A DNA stretch of 64,000 nt, taken from positions 3,410,001 through 3,474,000 of the forward strand of contig OZ252008.1 in the NCBI GenBank assembly GCA_965246995.1. The letters are read 5' to 3'. Below, one piece after another: positions 43,734 to 51,552 of this stretch (position 1 is the first letter of the stretch; each line of letters starts with the position of its first letter). Source of the stretch: VXRJ01 sp965246995 (GTDB lineage Bacteria > Acidobacteriota > Vicinamibacteria > Vicinamibacterales > UBA8438). The notes beneath the pieces were generated by a model. The model saw only the letters and a program-made list of their open reading frames with translations. It ran no database searches and was not told the origin of the DNA. Position numbers and translations under genes: made by a program.

Positions 43734-44000
43734 TCACTTGCGTTGCTCGATCTTGCGAAGCGTCTCCTCGTCTTCGAGTCGTGCCGCAATCGTGAGAGCG
43801 CGGTCGAGGTTGACGCGCGGCACCCCGAGATCGGCAACTTGCTCCCGGTAGCGTCAACGGCGGCGGGAGAGTTGGGCTCGCGAGTCCAGTCCGGCCCGGA
43901 GGGTGTCGTTTGCTACACGCGTCAACGACATCCCGGTTCTATGAGCCCGCGCCTTGAGCTCCCGGAGAATGTCATCTGAGATGGCAAGTGTCGTTCGCAT
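43734..44000 (-). pseudogene. VapB-type antitoxin gene with premature stop
   Basis: From ATG 44000 the frame encodes MRTTLAISDDILRELKARAH and continues to codon 48, then TGA at 43854-43856. The same frame remains open afterwards (RYREQVADLGVPRVNLDRAL and on to EQRK) until a stop at 43734, 89 codons in all. The full-length reading is a normal ribbon-helix-helix VapB, so the TGA is a nonsense mutation. A 48-residue DNA-binding remnant could still be made. Confidence 0.6.
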
Positions 44001-44176
44001 GAAAGCACCATAGCATCACAGCAAGCATCATCAATGTGCAGCACTCGTCCGCAGGTTCGCTCGTGCCGCGCATCGCGATCCGGTTGGTCACCACCACCTC
44101 TGCCGCCGCAGAAACCGCGTCATGAGGTGGTAGGCTACGGGTTGCGATAGGCAGCAAAGCCGGGGGGAAAGACACG

Positions 44177-45193
44177 ATGAAGAAGCATCTTGTCGCGGCA
44201 GTTACTCTGGCAATGGCGGCGCTGGTTGGCAGTACCGCCCCCGCGTTCGGTCAAGCGACCTGGTCGGTTCCGCGCACGGCGGATGGCCTGCCCGACCTTC
44301 AGGGGATCTGGGACTTTCGAACGATCACGCCGTTCGAGCGCCCGGAAGAGCTGGCCGACAAGCAGGTCATGACGCCGGAAGAGGCGGCCGCGTTCGAGGC
44401 GGCAACCTTGCGCGAGCTCAACAAGGATCAGCGGGTGACCGACGGGATAACCGCCCAGCGCGACGTGGCTCTCGCGTACAACGACTTCTGGTGGGACTAC
44501 GGCAACAGTCTGACCGACGACGGGCGGACGTCGCTGGTGTTCGACCCGCCGAACGGGCGCGTCCCGCCGCTGACCCCCGAGGCTGAGCGACGCGCGGCAT
44601 CGCCCGAGGCCCGGCAGTTCGAGGCGACCCGAAGCGGCATGGCCCCGGCCAGCTCGTGGGAAGACATGGATCTGGGCGATCGCTGCATCCTCGGGTTCAA
44701 CTCAGGACCGCCGATGACCCCGAGCGCCTACAACAACAACTTTCAACTCCTGCAGACGCCGGATCACGTCGTGATCCTGAACGAAATGGTCCACAACGCC
44801 CGCGTCGTGCCACTCGACGGGCGTCCGCATCTCCCCGAGCACCTGCGCCACTGGGTGGGCGACTCGCGAGGACACTGGGAGGGCGACACCCTCGTCGTCG
44901 AGACCAGGAACTTCCGCCGGGAGACCGGGTTCATGCGGGGCGGCTCGAGTCCGCGGTTGACGCTCGTCGAGCGCTTCACGCGAGTTGCGGACGATACTCT
45001 CCTCTACGAGGTGACGGTCGATGATCCCGGGACGTGGACGACGCCCTGGAAGTTCGCGGTTCCGACGAAGAGGAATGACGCGCCGATGTTCGAGTACGCG
45101 TGCCACGAAGGCAACTACGGCATGACGAACCTGCTCGCGGGATCGCGTGCCCAGGACGCTGCGGCCGAAGGCGCCGCGTCGGGGTCGAAGTAG
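44177..45193 (+). CDS. Secreted protein of an acidobacterial ACHEGNYG family
   Basis: A 338-residue protein with a Sec signal (AAVTLAMAALVGSTAPAFGQ). The mature part starts WSVPRTADGLPDLQGIWDF, has the blocks HVVILNEMVHNARVVPLDG and HWVGDSRGHWEGDTLVVETR, and ends with EYACHEGNYGMTNLLAG. The same plan is seen in the paralogue at 61032-62033, next to module B. The beta-rich pattern suggests a lipocalin- or propeller-like fold, but no function is known. Its association with both DUF1592 modules suggests a shared pathway. Confidence 0.75.
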   Translation: MKKHLVAAVTLAMAALVGSTAPAFGQATWSVPRTADGLPDLQGIWDFRTITPFERPEELADKQVMTPEEAAAFEAATLRELNKDQRVTDGITAQRDVALAYNDFWWDYGNSLTDDGRTSLVFDPPNGRVPPLTPEAERRAASPEARQFEATRSGMAPASSWEDMDLGDRCILGFNSGPPMTPSAYNNNFQLLQTPDHVVILNEMVHNARVVPLDGRPHLPEHLRHWVGDSRGHWEGDTLVVETRNFRRETGFMRGGSSPRLTLVERFTRVADDTLLYEVTVDDPGTWTTPWKFAVPTKRNDAPMFEYACHEGNYGMTNLLAGSRAQDAAAEGAASGSK

Positions 45194-45499
45194 CCCCGGT
45201 ACGTCCGGATCATCCCGATCGACGGGCAGCCGCATCTCGACGACAGCATTCGGCAGTGGATGGGTGACTCGCGCGCGCATTGGGAGGGCGACACGCTCGT
45301 CGTCGAGACAACAAACTACTCGGAGAAAAGCAATTTCAGGGGCTCGGCCGAGAACTTCCACCTGGCGGAGCGCTTCACCCGGGTGGGACCCGACACTCTC
45401 AACTGGGAGCTGACCTTCAGCGATCCCACCCGCTGGACGGGCTCCTGGACCGTGCTGCTCCGCTCCCGGATTGCTGTGGGGTCGTGCCCGGGGAGGTAA
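45194..45499 (+). pseudogene. Truncated tandem copy of the ACHEGNYG-family gene
   Basis: Immediately after the TAG of the preceding gene, and in the same reading frame, the sequence continues RYVRIIPIDGQPHLDDSIRQ, MGDSRAHWEGDTLVVETTNY and ERFTRVGPDTLNWELTFSDP, matching the middle-to-late part of the family. The end is abnormal (RSRIAVGSCPGR, stop), without the YACHEGNYG block. It lacks an own start. It looks like a second gene copy fused to the first by deletion. Confidence 0.7.
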
Positions 45500-45685
45500 T
45501 CCTCGCGGACTCTCGCGTCGGCGCGGCGGTGACTGAATGCTTCGGGAGGCGCCAGACTGTCGGGCTCCGCGTCGCGGTCGGCCACCTTGACCTGTTCGCG
45601 CAGGGCGCGCCACTCGTCCAGTGTCATCGTTGTCCAGAGTACTAATGCTGCGCCAGTTTCCAGCCCAACGCCACGGGGTCTACCC

Positions 45686-46831
45686 CTACACCGTCCAGCA
45701 GCCAGCCTCGGTCAGCCCTCGCTTGATCTCCTCCACGATGCGCGTCTTCTCACGATCATCCGCCACGCGCACCTGAAATGTCTGCATTGATCCCTTCGAT
45801 CCCTTGTCGTACACAATGCCCTCGATGACATTGGGGGTTGGTGACATCTTTACCGTCGCTTCGCAGCTGTTCCGTCGCCCCTTCCGGCCGAAGGGCCCCA
45901 GCGTGATGGCTGTTATCCCCGAAACCAACGCGATGATCCTGAACACCTCCCTGGCGCTGGTGGAAGGAATGTCTTCAAGCTGCTTGACCCCCTTGCCCCA
46001 AACCGTGGCATGGGATTTCGGGCTGGTGATCGGCACGACGACATCTCGCGCACCGTACTGCCTGCCCGTGCGTTGGCGTACTGTGTCCTGCGGTGGATGA
46101 GCACTCCCCACCGGCAGCCTGCGTTTCTCTTCCGTCCGTGCTCGCCACACCTCCCGCACGCCAACAATGGCGGTGGCGCGTAGCGGATCACCTTCCAGTT
46201 CTGTCAGAACCTCCATGACCGCTGCATTGATATCGCTGGTCGTAACCGAATGCCTCACGCGCCGACTGCTTCCGCGCAGATGCTTGATCACGCCCGGCAA
46301 AACGAGCCCTGGTCCGGCAATGTAGTCCGACTCCGCATTTCGGCAAGCTGAGCGAACCGCTTCGATGATCTTCTGTCGGTGAAACGGTTCCTCGGGCTTG
46401 CTACCGGACTTGAGAACACGCCAATTCCCCTCGGCTCGTAGGAGATCGAGCAGCGCGTTGGCCCCCTTGAGCGGCAAGTCGACTACCTCATCAGCGTAGA
46501 ACTCCAGCATCTTCTGGTGCAGCCGATTCGGATCCGCCACTACGACCGGGCGACCGTGGCGATGGGCATGCATTACCCCCATCGCCGATCCGATCGACTC
46601 GCGCCACATGTTGACGAGTAACCCGTCAGCCTCTTCGATTGCCCGCAGGTCCGCCTGTACGAACTCGTACGGCGACGCGTCCCGCCGGACGAGATTGTCA
46701 CTCGGATCAAGAAAGTCGATCCGCTTCCCGTACTTTTCCTTGACTTGTGTTCGCCAACCGCGCCGCTGTTCCTCGTTACATCCGGATATGGGTCCGGCCA
46801 AGTAAACCCGCGGCCTTTGGGTTGCCACCAT
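45686..46831 (-). CDS. Nucleoside-deoxyribosyltransferase-like / ATP-cone fusion protein
   Basis: 381 residues; the ATG at 46831 has AGGAGG 4 nt upstream. Residues 7-102 resemble a nucleoside 2-deoxyribosyltransferase (RVYLAGPISG, FLDPSDN, DLRAIEEADGLLVNMW, HGRPVVVADPN). In GSAMGVMHAH (81-90) the position of the usual catalytic Glu is Gly85, so catalysis is doubtful and nucleotide binding may remain. Residues 137-225 look like an ATP-cone (WRVLKSGSKPEEPFHRQKII, then a helix with DINAAVMEVLTEL), a domain that senses ATP/dATP. The last 150 residues contain one hydrophobic stretch (FRIIALVSGITAITLG) and are unassigned. It stands alone, flanked by a pseudogene and the tct operon. Confidence 0.6.
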   Translation of the reverse strand: MVATQRPRVYLAGPISGCNEEQRRGWRTQVKEKYGKRIDFLDPSDNLVRRDASPYEFVQADLRAIEEADGLLVNMWRESIGSAMGVMHAHRHGRPVVVADPNRLHQKMLEFYADEVVDLPLKGANALLDLLRAEGNWRVLKSGSKPEEPFHRQKIIEAVRSACRNAESDYIAGPGLVLPGVIKHLRGSSRRVRHSVTTSDINAAVMEVLTELEGDPLRATAIVGVREVWRARTEEKRRLPVGSAHPPQDTVRQRTGRQYGARDVVVPITSPKSHATVWGKGVKQLEDIPSTSAREVFRIIALVSGITAITLGPFGRKGRRNSCEATVKMSPTPNVIEGIVYDKGSKGSMQTFQVRVADDREKTRIVEEIKRGLTEAGCWTV

Positions 46832-46925
46832 GTGTCCTCCTGACTGGAAGCGCCTCTAGCAATGAGCGTGGGACGAAGAATTGCTCTTGAGCGTAACGCA
46901 CGGCTTCGGCCTCCGTTGCACACCA

Positions 46926-48437
46926 TCAGCGGGCTGCACGCCGCCGCGCCAGGAACGGCGCCGACGCGGCAAGAACGGCGAGCATCAAGAGTACTGCGGA
47001 TACCGGACGCGTTACGAAGATGGTTGGGTCGCCGCCGGCAATCGCCATTGCCCGCCGGAACTCCTGCTCGAGTAGCGGGCCGAGCACGACGGCGAGCACG
47101 GTCGGCGCGAGAGGTACGTCGTAGCGGCGCATGACGCAGGCGAGTACGCCGATGACGTAGACCACCGCGACGTCGAAGAGGTTGTTGTTGAGGGTGTAGA
47201 CGCCGACGGTGGAAAAGGCGAGCACCGCGGCGAAGAGCAGCGGCGGCGGCACCCGGAGAAGCTGCACCCAGATGCGGATGAGCGGGAGGTTCAGGATGAG
47301 CAGCAGGGTGTTGGAGACGTAGAGACTGGCAATCAGGCCCCAGACGAGCGTCGTATCTTGCGTGAAGAGCAGCGGTCCTGGCTGGAGGCCATACATCTGG
47401 AACGCGGCGAGCATGACGGCGGTGGTGCCGGAGCCGGGGATGCCGAGCGCGAGCAGTGGCACGAGGCTCCCCCCGGCGCTCGCGTTGTTGGCCGCCTCCG
47501 GGCCCGCCACGCCTTCGATGGCGCCGTCGCCGAACTCCTCGGGGTGTTTCGACGCGCGGCGTTCGGCGTCGTAGGCGAGGAAGCTCGCCACGGTGGCGCC
47601 GGCGCCCGGCAGCACGCCGCAGAAGAAGCCGATGAGCGTGCCGCGGATCCAGGCCGGCCACGACCGGCGCCACTCCGCGCGGGTCAGGCGAACCGATCCA
47701 CCGACCGAGCGGCCCGTTTCGGCCGCGCTGGCTGCCGCGCGGCGGGCGCGGGTCGCGGCGTACCAGAACACCTCGCCCACCGCGAAGAGGCCCACGGTGA
47801 CGACGATGACGTTCACGCCGCCGAGCAGGCCCGCCATCCCGAACGTGAAGCGCGCCTGGCCGGTCTGCACGTCGATGCCCACCGTGCCGAGCGCGAGGCC
47901 GATCAGCGCCGCGGCCAGCCCCCTCGCGAGCGACCCCTGTGACAGACCGGCGACCGCCGTCAGCGCGAACACCATCAGGGCGAAGTACTCCGCCGGGCCG
48001 AAAGTGAGCGCGACCTCGACGAGCAGCGGCGCCGTGGTCATCAGCATCAGGGTGGCGAAGGTGCCGGCGATGAACGATCCGATTGCGGCGGTCGCGAGCG
48101 CTGCCCCGCCGCGCCCCTTGCACGTCATCCGGAAGCCATCGACGGCCGTCATCACGCTGGATGCCTCGCCCGGCATCCTCACGAGGATGGACGTGGTCGA
48201 CCCGCCGTACATCGCACCGTAGTAGAGGCCGCCGAACAGGATGAACGCGCCGACCGGGTCCATGCCGAACGTGAGCGGCAGCAGCATGCTGATCGCCAGC
48301 GCCGGCCCGATACCCGGCAGGACGCCGACCGCCGTCCCCAGCGTCACGCCGATGACCCCGAGCAGCAGATTGAAAGGGGCGAGGGCGGCGCCGAAGCCAA
48401 CCGCCAGGTTGCCGCCGAGCTGTGTCAACGCGTCCAT
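46926..48437 (-). CDS. tctA: TctA-type large permease of a tripartite tricarboxylate transporter
   Basis: A 503-residue protein with about 12 membrane helices. TAVGVLPGIGPALAISMLLP and the later GVLPGAGATVASFLAYD and LALGIPGSGTTAVML are the repeated TctA motifs. It carries the transport path, working with TctB and the periplasmic receptor TctC, all encoded upstream on the same strand in the order C-B-A. The start is 7 nt after tctB. The substrate may be citrate or another di/tricarboxylate; not determinable. Confidence 0.95.
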   Translation of the reverse strand: MDALTQLGGNLAVGFGAALAPFNLLLGVIGVTLGTAVGVLPGIGPALAISMLLPLTFGMDPVGAFILFGGLYYGAMYGGSTTSILVRMPGEASSVMTAVDGFRMTCKGRGGAALATAAIGSFIAGTFATLMLMTTAPLLVEVALTFGPAEYFALMVFALTAVAGLSQGSLARGLAAALIGLALGTVGIDVQTGQARFTFGMAGLLGGVNVIVVTVGLFAVGEVFWYAATRARRAAASAAETGRSVGGSVRLTRAEWRRSWPAWIRGTLIGFFCGVLPGAGATVASFLAYDAERRASKHPEEFGDGAIEGVAGPEAANNASAGGSLVPLLALGIPGSGTTAVMLAAFQMYGLQPGPLLFTQDTTLVWGLIASLYVSNTLLLILNLPLIRIWVQLLRVPPPLLFAAVLAFSTVGVYTLNNNLFDVAVVYVIGVLACVMRRYDVPLAPTVLAVVLGPLLEQEFRRAMAIAGGDPTIFVTRPVSAVLLMLAVLAASAPFLARRRAAR

Positions 48438-48444
48438 GCCAGCG

Positions 48445-48912
48445 TCAGCCGAGCACGCCCGACGGCAGCCGGAGACCCAGCACCTGCCCGAGGACGACGT
48501 AGATCGACACCGTGATCACGAGACTCGCAATCAGGTCCCGGCGCCAGGCGCGGCTCCCGAGCAGACGGGCTTCCACCGGGATGAAGACCGCCGTCGCGAG
48601 CAGGTAGCCGACCGGCTCGAGCAGGGCGATGTAGACAAGAAACGCGGCGGCGCCCGGGGCGGCCCCGCCCAGGGCGGCGGCGCCCGCGGCGGGCCCGCGC
48701 CCGTCCGCGTAGACACCTTCAGTTGTCGGGCCGGGTCGCCGGAGGCCGATCCAGGCGGCACAGGCCGCGAGCGCAAGGCCAATCACCAAGGGGAACGCGC
48801 GGGGTCCGACTGCCGCATACTGCCCCTCCGGCTCGCTAATCAGGAAGGTCGCGGCGAGGTACCCGGCGCTCACGGCCAACAGGATGCCGGCCAGTTGGCG
48901 ATCGGTGCCCAT
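48445..48912 (-). CDS. tctB: TctB-type small permease subunit
   Basis: 155 residues from ATG 48912. Four hydrophobic segments (for example LAGILLAVSAGYLAATFLI and FPLVIGLALAACAAWIGL) match TctB. It has an Ala/Gly/Pro-rich loop in the middle with low complexity. The start lies 5 nt after the tctC stop. It assists TctA. Confidence 0.85.
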   Translation of the reverse strand: MGTDRQLAGILLAVSAGYLAATFLISEPEGQYAAVGPRAFPLVIGLALAACAAWIGLRRPGPTTEGVYADGRGPAAGAAALGGAAPGAAAFLVYIALLEPVGYLLATAVFIPVEARLLGSRAWRRDLIASLVITVSIYVVLGQVLGLRLPSGVLG

Positions 48913-48917
48913 CCTCC

Positions 48918-50045
48918 CTACTGGATCAACCCGATCACGCGGAGGGTCGCGTCGACCGTGGCGGTCTCTTCGCGAAGGAAATCCTCGAACGCCGCCCCCG
49001 GCAGGAAGCTGTCTTCCCACTCGTTGGCGCGCAGAATCTCCTGCCACGCAGCCGACGCCCGCATCTGCTCCGCCGCCCGGATCAGCCAGTCGCGCGTCGC
49101 CGCGTCGGTGCCGGGCGGCGCCGTCAGGCCGCGCCAGTTCGACAGGACGACATCGAAACCGCTTTCCTGCAGCGTGGGCGTCGCGTCGCCTTCGACCCGC
49201 TCCGGCGCCGACACCGCCAGTGGCCGCATCCGGCCCGACTCCACGTAGGCCTTCCACTCACCGAAACCCGAAATGCCAGCAGTGACGTGACCACCCATCA
49301 CCGCCGCCGCCGCTTCCCCGCCGCCCGCGTACGCAATGTAGTTCACGAGGCGCGGATCGGCGCCGGCCGCCTGTGCGAGGAGTCCGGCAAGGATATGGTC
49401 GATGCCGCCGGCGGATCCGCCGGCCCAGGCCACCGCCGCCGGGTCGCGACGGAAGTCGTCCATCAGTTCACCGAGCGTGACGTACTCTGAATCGGCCGGC
49501 ACCGTCACCATCTGGTACTCGTTCAGGAGCCGCGCGATCGGCACCGTCTCGTCGACCGAGACGGGGCTGTTGTTGGTGCGGAGGGCGCCGAGCATCACCT
49601 GGCCGAACACCATCAGTGTCCGCGCGTCACCGCGGTGGGTCGTGACGAGTTCGGCAAGCCCGATGGCGCCGCCCGCCCCGCCGCGGTTGACCACCTCGAC
49701 CGGCACGCCAAGAATCCCCGCCTCTGTCCAGACCTGTTGGATCTGCCGCGCCGTCTGATCCCAGCCGCCGCCCGGATTGGCCGGCGCAATGATCGTGATC
49801 GGCCCGTCCGGATAGCCGTCCGCGGTCGGTGCGAGCGCCTGCCCGTCCCGTGCGACCCTCGAGCCGCCCGCGCACCCGGCGCCGGACAGCGCGCCCAGCA
49901 GGCACGCCGTGGCGATCAGCGGGCGCCTGCCGGCGGCGGCGCGTACTATCGCAGCTACGACTCGGGCAGGACTAACCACTTGGATCTCGCAGGTTACTAG
50001 AACTGACGCTGTTGCACCCGTCATCGAGCCCGGAACGAGAGTCAT
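48918..50045 (-). CDS. tctC: TctC/Bug-type periplasmic receptor lipoprotein
   Basis: A 375-residue product from ATG 50045, but the true start may lie later because the lipoprotein signal (LIATACLLGALSGAGC) begins about 42 residues in. The Bug-family fold is shown by DGPITIIAPANPGGGWDQTA, VVNRGGAGGAIGLAEL and late conserved blocks. It captures the substrate and delivers it to TctAB. First gene of the tctCBA operon; divergent from a vapBC pair. Confidence 0.88.
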   Translation of the reverse strand: MTLVPGSMTGATASVLVTCEIQVVSPARVVAAIVRAAAGRRPLIATACLLGALSGAGCAGGSRVARDGQALAPTADGYPDGPITIIAPANPGGGWDQTARQIQQVWTEAGILGVPVEVVNRGGAGGAIGLAELVTTHRGDARTLMVFGQVMLGALRTNNSPVSVDETVPIARLLNEYQMVTVPADSEYVTLGELMDDFRRDPAAVAWAGGSAGGIDHILAGLLAQAAGADPRLVNYIAYAGGGEAAAAVMGGHVTAGISGFGEWKAYVESGRMRPLAVSAPERVEGDATPTLQESGFDVVLSNWRGLTAPPGTDAATRDWLIRAAEQMRASAAWQEILRANEWEDSFLPGAAFEDFLREETATVDATLRVIGLIQ

Positions 50046-50160
50046 GTCTCACGCGCGCCACGAACTGCTGCAACTTGAGATCGACCTGTATCCTGAGGAA
50101 CTCGCCTGAGTACCGTTGATCATCGCGCACATGCACTGCACTCTTCTAGTGCGCATGGAA

Positions 50161-50187
50161 GCATATTGACGTAGGCTAAACATATGC
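50161..50187. promoter_or_regulatory. Inverted repeat across the vapB start
   Basis: GCATAT (50161-50166) and ATATGC (50182-50187), 15 nt apart, the second arm overlapping the vapB ATG. It has the same arm type as the element before the vapB at 37808, fitting autoregulation. Confidence 0.4.
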
Positions 50188-50384
50188 GAACCACGCTTGA
50201 CCTGCCTCCGGAGTTGCTCGACGAAGCGCAACGGCTCCTCGGATTCAAGTCCAAGACCGATACCGTGGTGCTCTCCCTGCGCGAGTTGGTACGCCGGAAG
50301 CGGATCGATGAGCTGCGCGAACTGCTCGGAGCCGTAACGCTTGACGTGGATGTCTCCAAATCCCGACGCCGTCCACGCCGATGA
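50184..50384 (+). CDS. vapB: VapB-type antitoxin
   Basis: A 66-residue protein. MRTTLDLPPELLDEAQRLLG is the ribbon-helix-helix start of VapB; KTDTVVLSLRELVRRKRIDE follows the DUF2191 antitoxin pattern. The Arg-rich C-terminal tail is basic. Its stop overlaps the vapC start (ATGA). Confidence 0.88.
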   Translation: MRTTLDLPPELLDEAQRLLGFKSKTDTVVLSLRELVRRKRIDELRELLGAVTLDVDVSKSRRRPRR

Positions 50385-50770
50385 TCTGCGTCGATACGTC
50401 GGTCTGGGTAGCGGCGTTGCGTGATCGCGCCTCCACTGCGGGTCGGGTGCTGGACGAGTTGCTTGACCACGACGAGGTCGCCCTGCCGATTCCCGTGCGG
50501 GTGGAGATCCTCAGTGGAGTATCGCGCGCGCAGGAACCACGCTTGCGGCGGGCGCTGTCCGGTCTGCCGGTTCTGTTCCCGACCGACACGACCTGGGATC
50601 GAATCGACAGGTGGATCGGAGAGGGTGCCGAACGGGGTCACCGATTCGGGGTAGGCGACCTCCTGATTGCCGCCATCGCGGCGGACCACGGCATGCCGCT
50701 GTGGTCGCTCGACAGGGACTTCCAGCGGATGCGGCTCCTGAGCTTTATCGAGGGGTACGACGCGGAATAG
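50381..50770 (+). CDS. vapC: VapC (PIN-domain) toxin
   Basis: A 129-residue PIN ribonuclease with the acidic sites in ICVDTSVWVAALRDR, the mid Glu in PVRVEILSGV and the late Asp pair in FGVGDLLIAAIAADHG and SLDRDF. It is intact and coupled to vapB. Its stop is 8 nt from the mazF stop on the opposite strand, so two toxin-antitoxin modules face each other. Confidence 0.93.
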   Translation: MICVDTSVWVAALRDRASTAGRVLDELLDHDEVALPIPVRVEILSGVSRAQEPRLRRALSGLPVLFPTDTTWDRIDRWIGEGAERGHRFGVGDLLIAAIAADHGMPLWSLDRDFQRMRLLSFIEGYDAE

Positions 50771-50778
50771 GCGACTGT

Positions 50779-51111
50779 CTATGTCAGGAGCGTGGCGAGG
50801 CGGGCGAGCGCCTCGTCCATGATCGGCGCCGGGACCGTTTCGAGGCGTTTCCCGTTCCGGGCAGCAAGATCGACGACGCGAGGCTGGTCGCAGCGGATCA
50901 CCCCGGTCGTCCGCGTGCCTGCGTCATCAAGAGATACGGTGAACCCGCGGCTGCGCGCGAATCTCCCGCCCGTCGTGATCGGCAGGACAATCGGCGTCCC
51001 GGTCAGTTCGTTGAAGGGCGCAGGGGATACGATCACGACCGGCCGGGTGCCCCGTTGCTCATGGCCGGCGGTCGTGTCGAGGTTGACGATCCAGATCTCG
51101 CCCCGCTGCAT
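50779..51111 (-). CDS. mazF: MazF-type endoribonuclease toxin
   Basis: A 110-residue PemK/MazF-like protein: MQRGEIWIVNLDTTAGHEQRG, TRPVVIVSP, and the late VIRCDQPRVVDLA are family blocks. MazF cuts single-stranded mRNA at short motifs. Its ATG overlaps the mazE stop by 1 nt (TAATG). Length is normal. Confidence 0.93.
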   Translation of the reverse strand: MQRGEIWIVNLDTTAGHEQRGTRPVVIVSPAPFNELTGTPIVLPITTGGRFARSRGFTVSLDDAGTRTTGVIRCDQPRVVDLAARNGKRLETVPAPIMDEALARLATLLT

Positions 51112-51368
51112 TACAGCAGCTCGTTGCCGACCGGCTTGGCCTCAAGCCAGGCGCGATCCCCGTCATCAGCCGGGGCGGTCGCGTCGCATTGCGCCAGAAG
51201 TTCGTCGAGCGAGTAGCTCGGTCGTATCCTCGGCGCGACGATCAGCCGGCCGTCCTCGATGCCGATATCCACCCTGGCGCCGGCCCGGAGTCTCAGAAGA
51301 TCGAGAAGCGCCGGGGGCACCGCGAGCATGACAGACCCACCGACCCTCCGCAGATTGGTGCTATGCAT
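51111..51368 (-). CDS. mazE: MazE-type AbrB-fold antitoxin
   Basis: 85 residues from ATG 51368. GGAG lies 6 nt before this ATG, whereas it directly abuts the ATG at 51374, so 51368 is preferred. LRRVGGSVMLAVPPALLDLL is the SpoVT/AbrB swapped-hairpin domain. It neutralises MazF and represses its own promoter, where an 18-nt palindrome lies 14 nt upstream. Confidence 0.88.
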   Translation of the reverse strand: MHSTNLRRVGGSVMLAVPPALLDLLRLRAGARVDIGIEDGRLIVAPRIRPSYSLDELLAQCDATAPADDGDRAWLEAKPVGNELL

Positions 51369-51381
51369 GTGCATCTCCAGC

Positions 51382-51399
51382 GTTATATCTGAATATAAC
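51382..51399. promoter_or_regulatory. 18-nt palindrome, probable mazE operator
   Basis: GTTATAT-CTGA-ATATAAC: perfect 7-bp arms and a 4-nt centre, 14 nt upstream of mazE and AT-rich in a GC-rich region, probably overlapping the -10. The palindrome before the AbrB-type antitoxin at 53793 has the same 7-4-7 geometry. Confidence 0.65.
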
Positions 51400-51552
51400 A
51401 CAGGCGGCGTGGTGCGCGGTCGCGTGGAGGCACGCCCTGAGACCAGAGGCCATATCGCGATGGCGCCATAGTGCTCCCGCTGTGGCGCGGTAGCGCTGTG
51501 CTAGATTGAATCCACCCAGTCGAGAGGCCCGGTTGCACGACGCTGATTGCCC

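Noticed and set aside
45500..45627. Minus-strand frame starting MTLDEWRALREQVKVADRDA
   Set aside because: It could be the start of a small gene, but the frame runs into the truncated secreted-family copy on the other strand, and I recognise no family; too weak to annotate.
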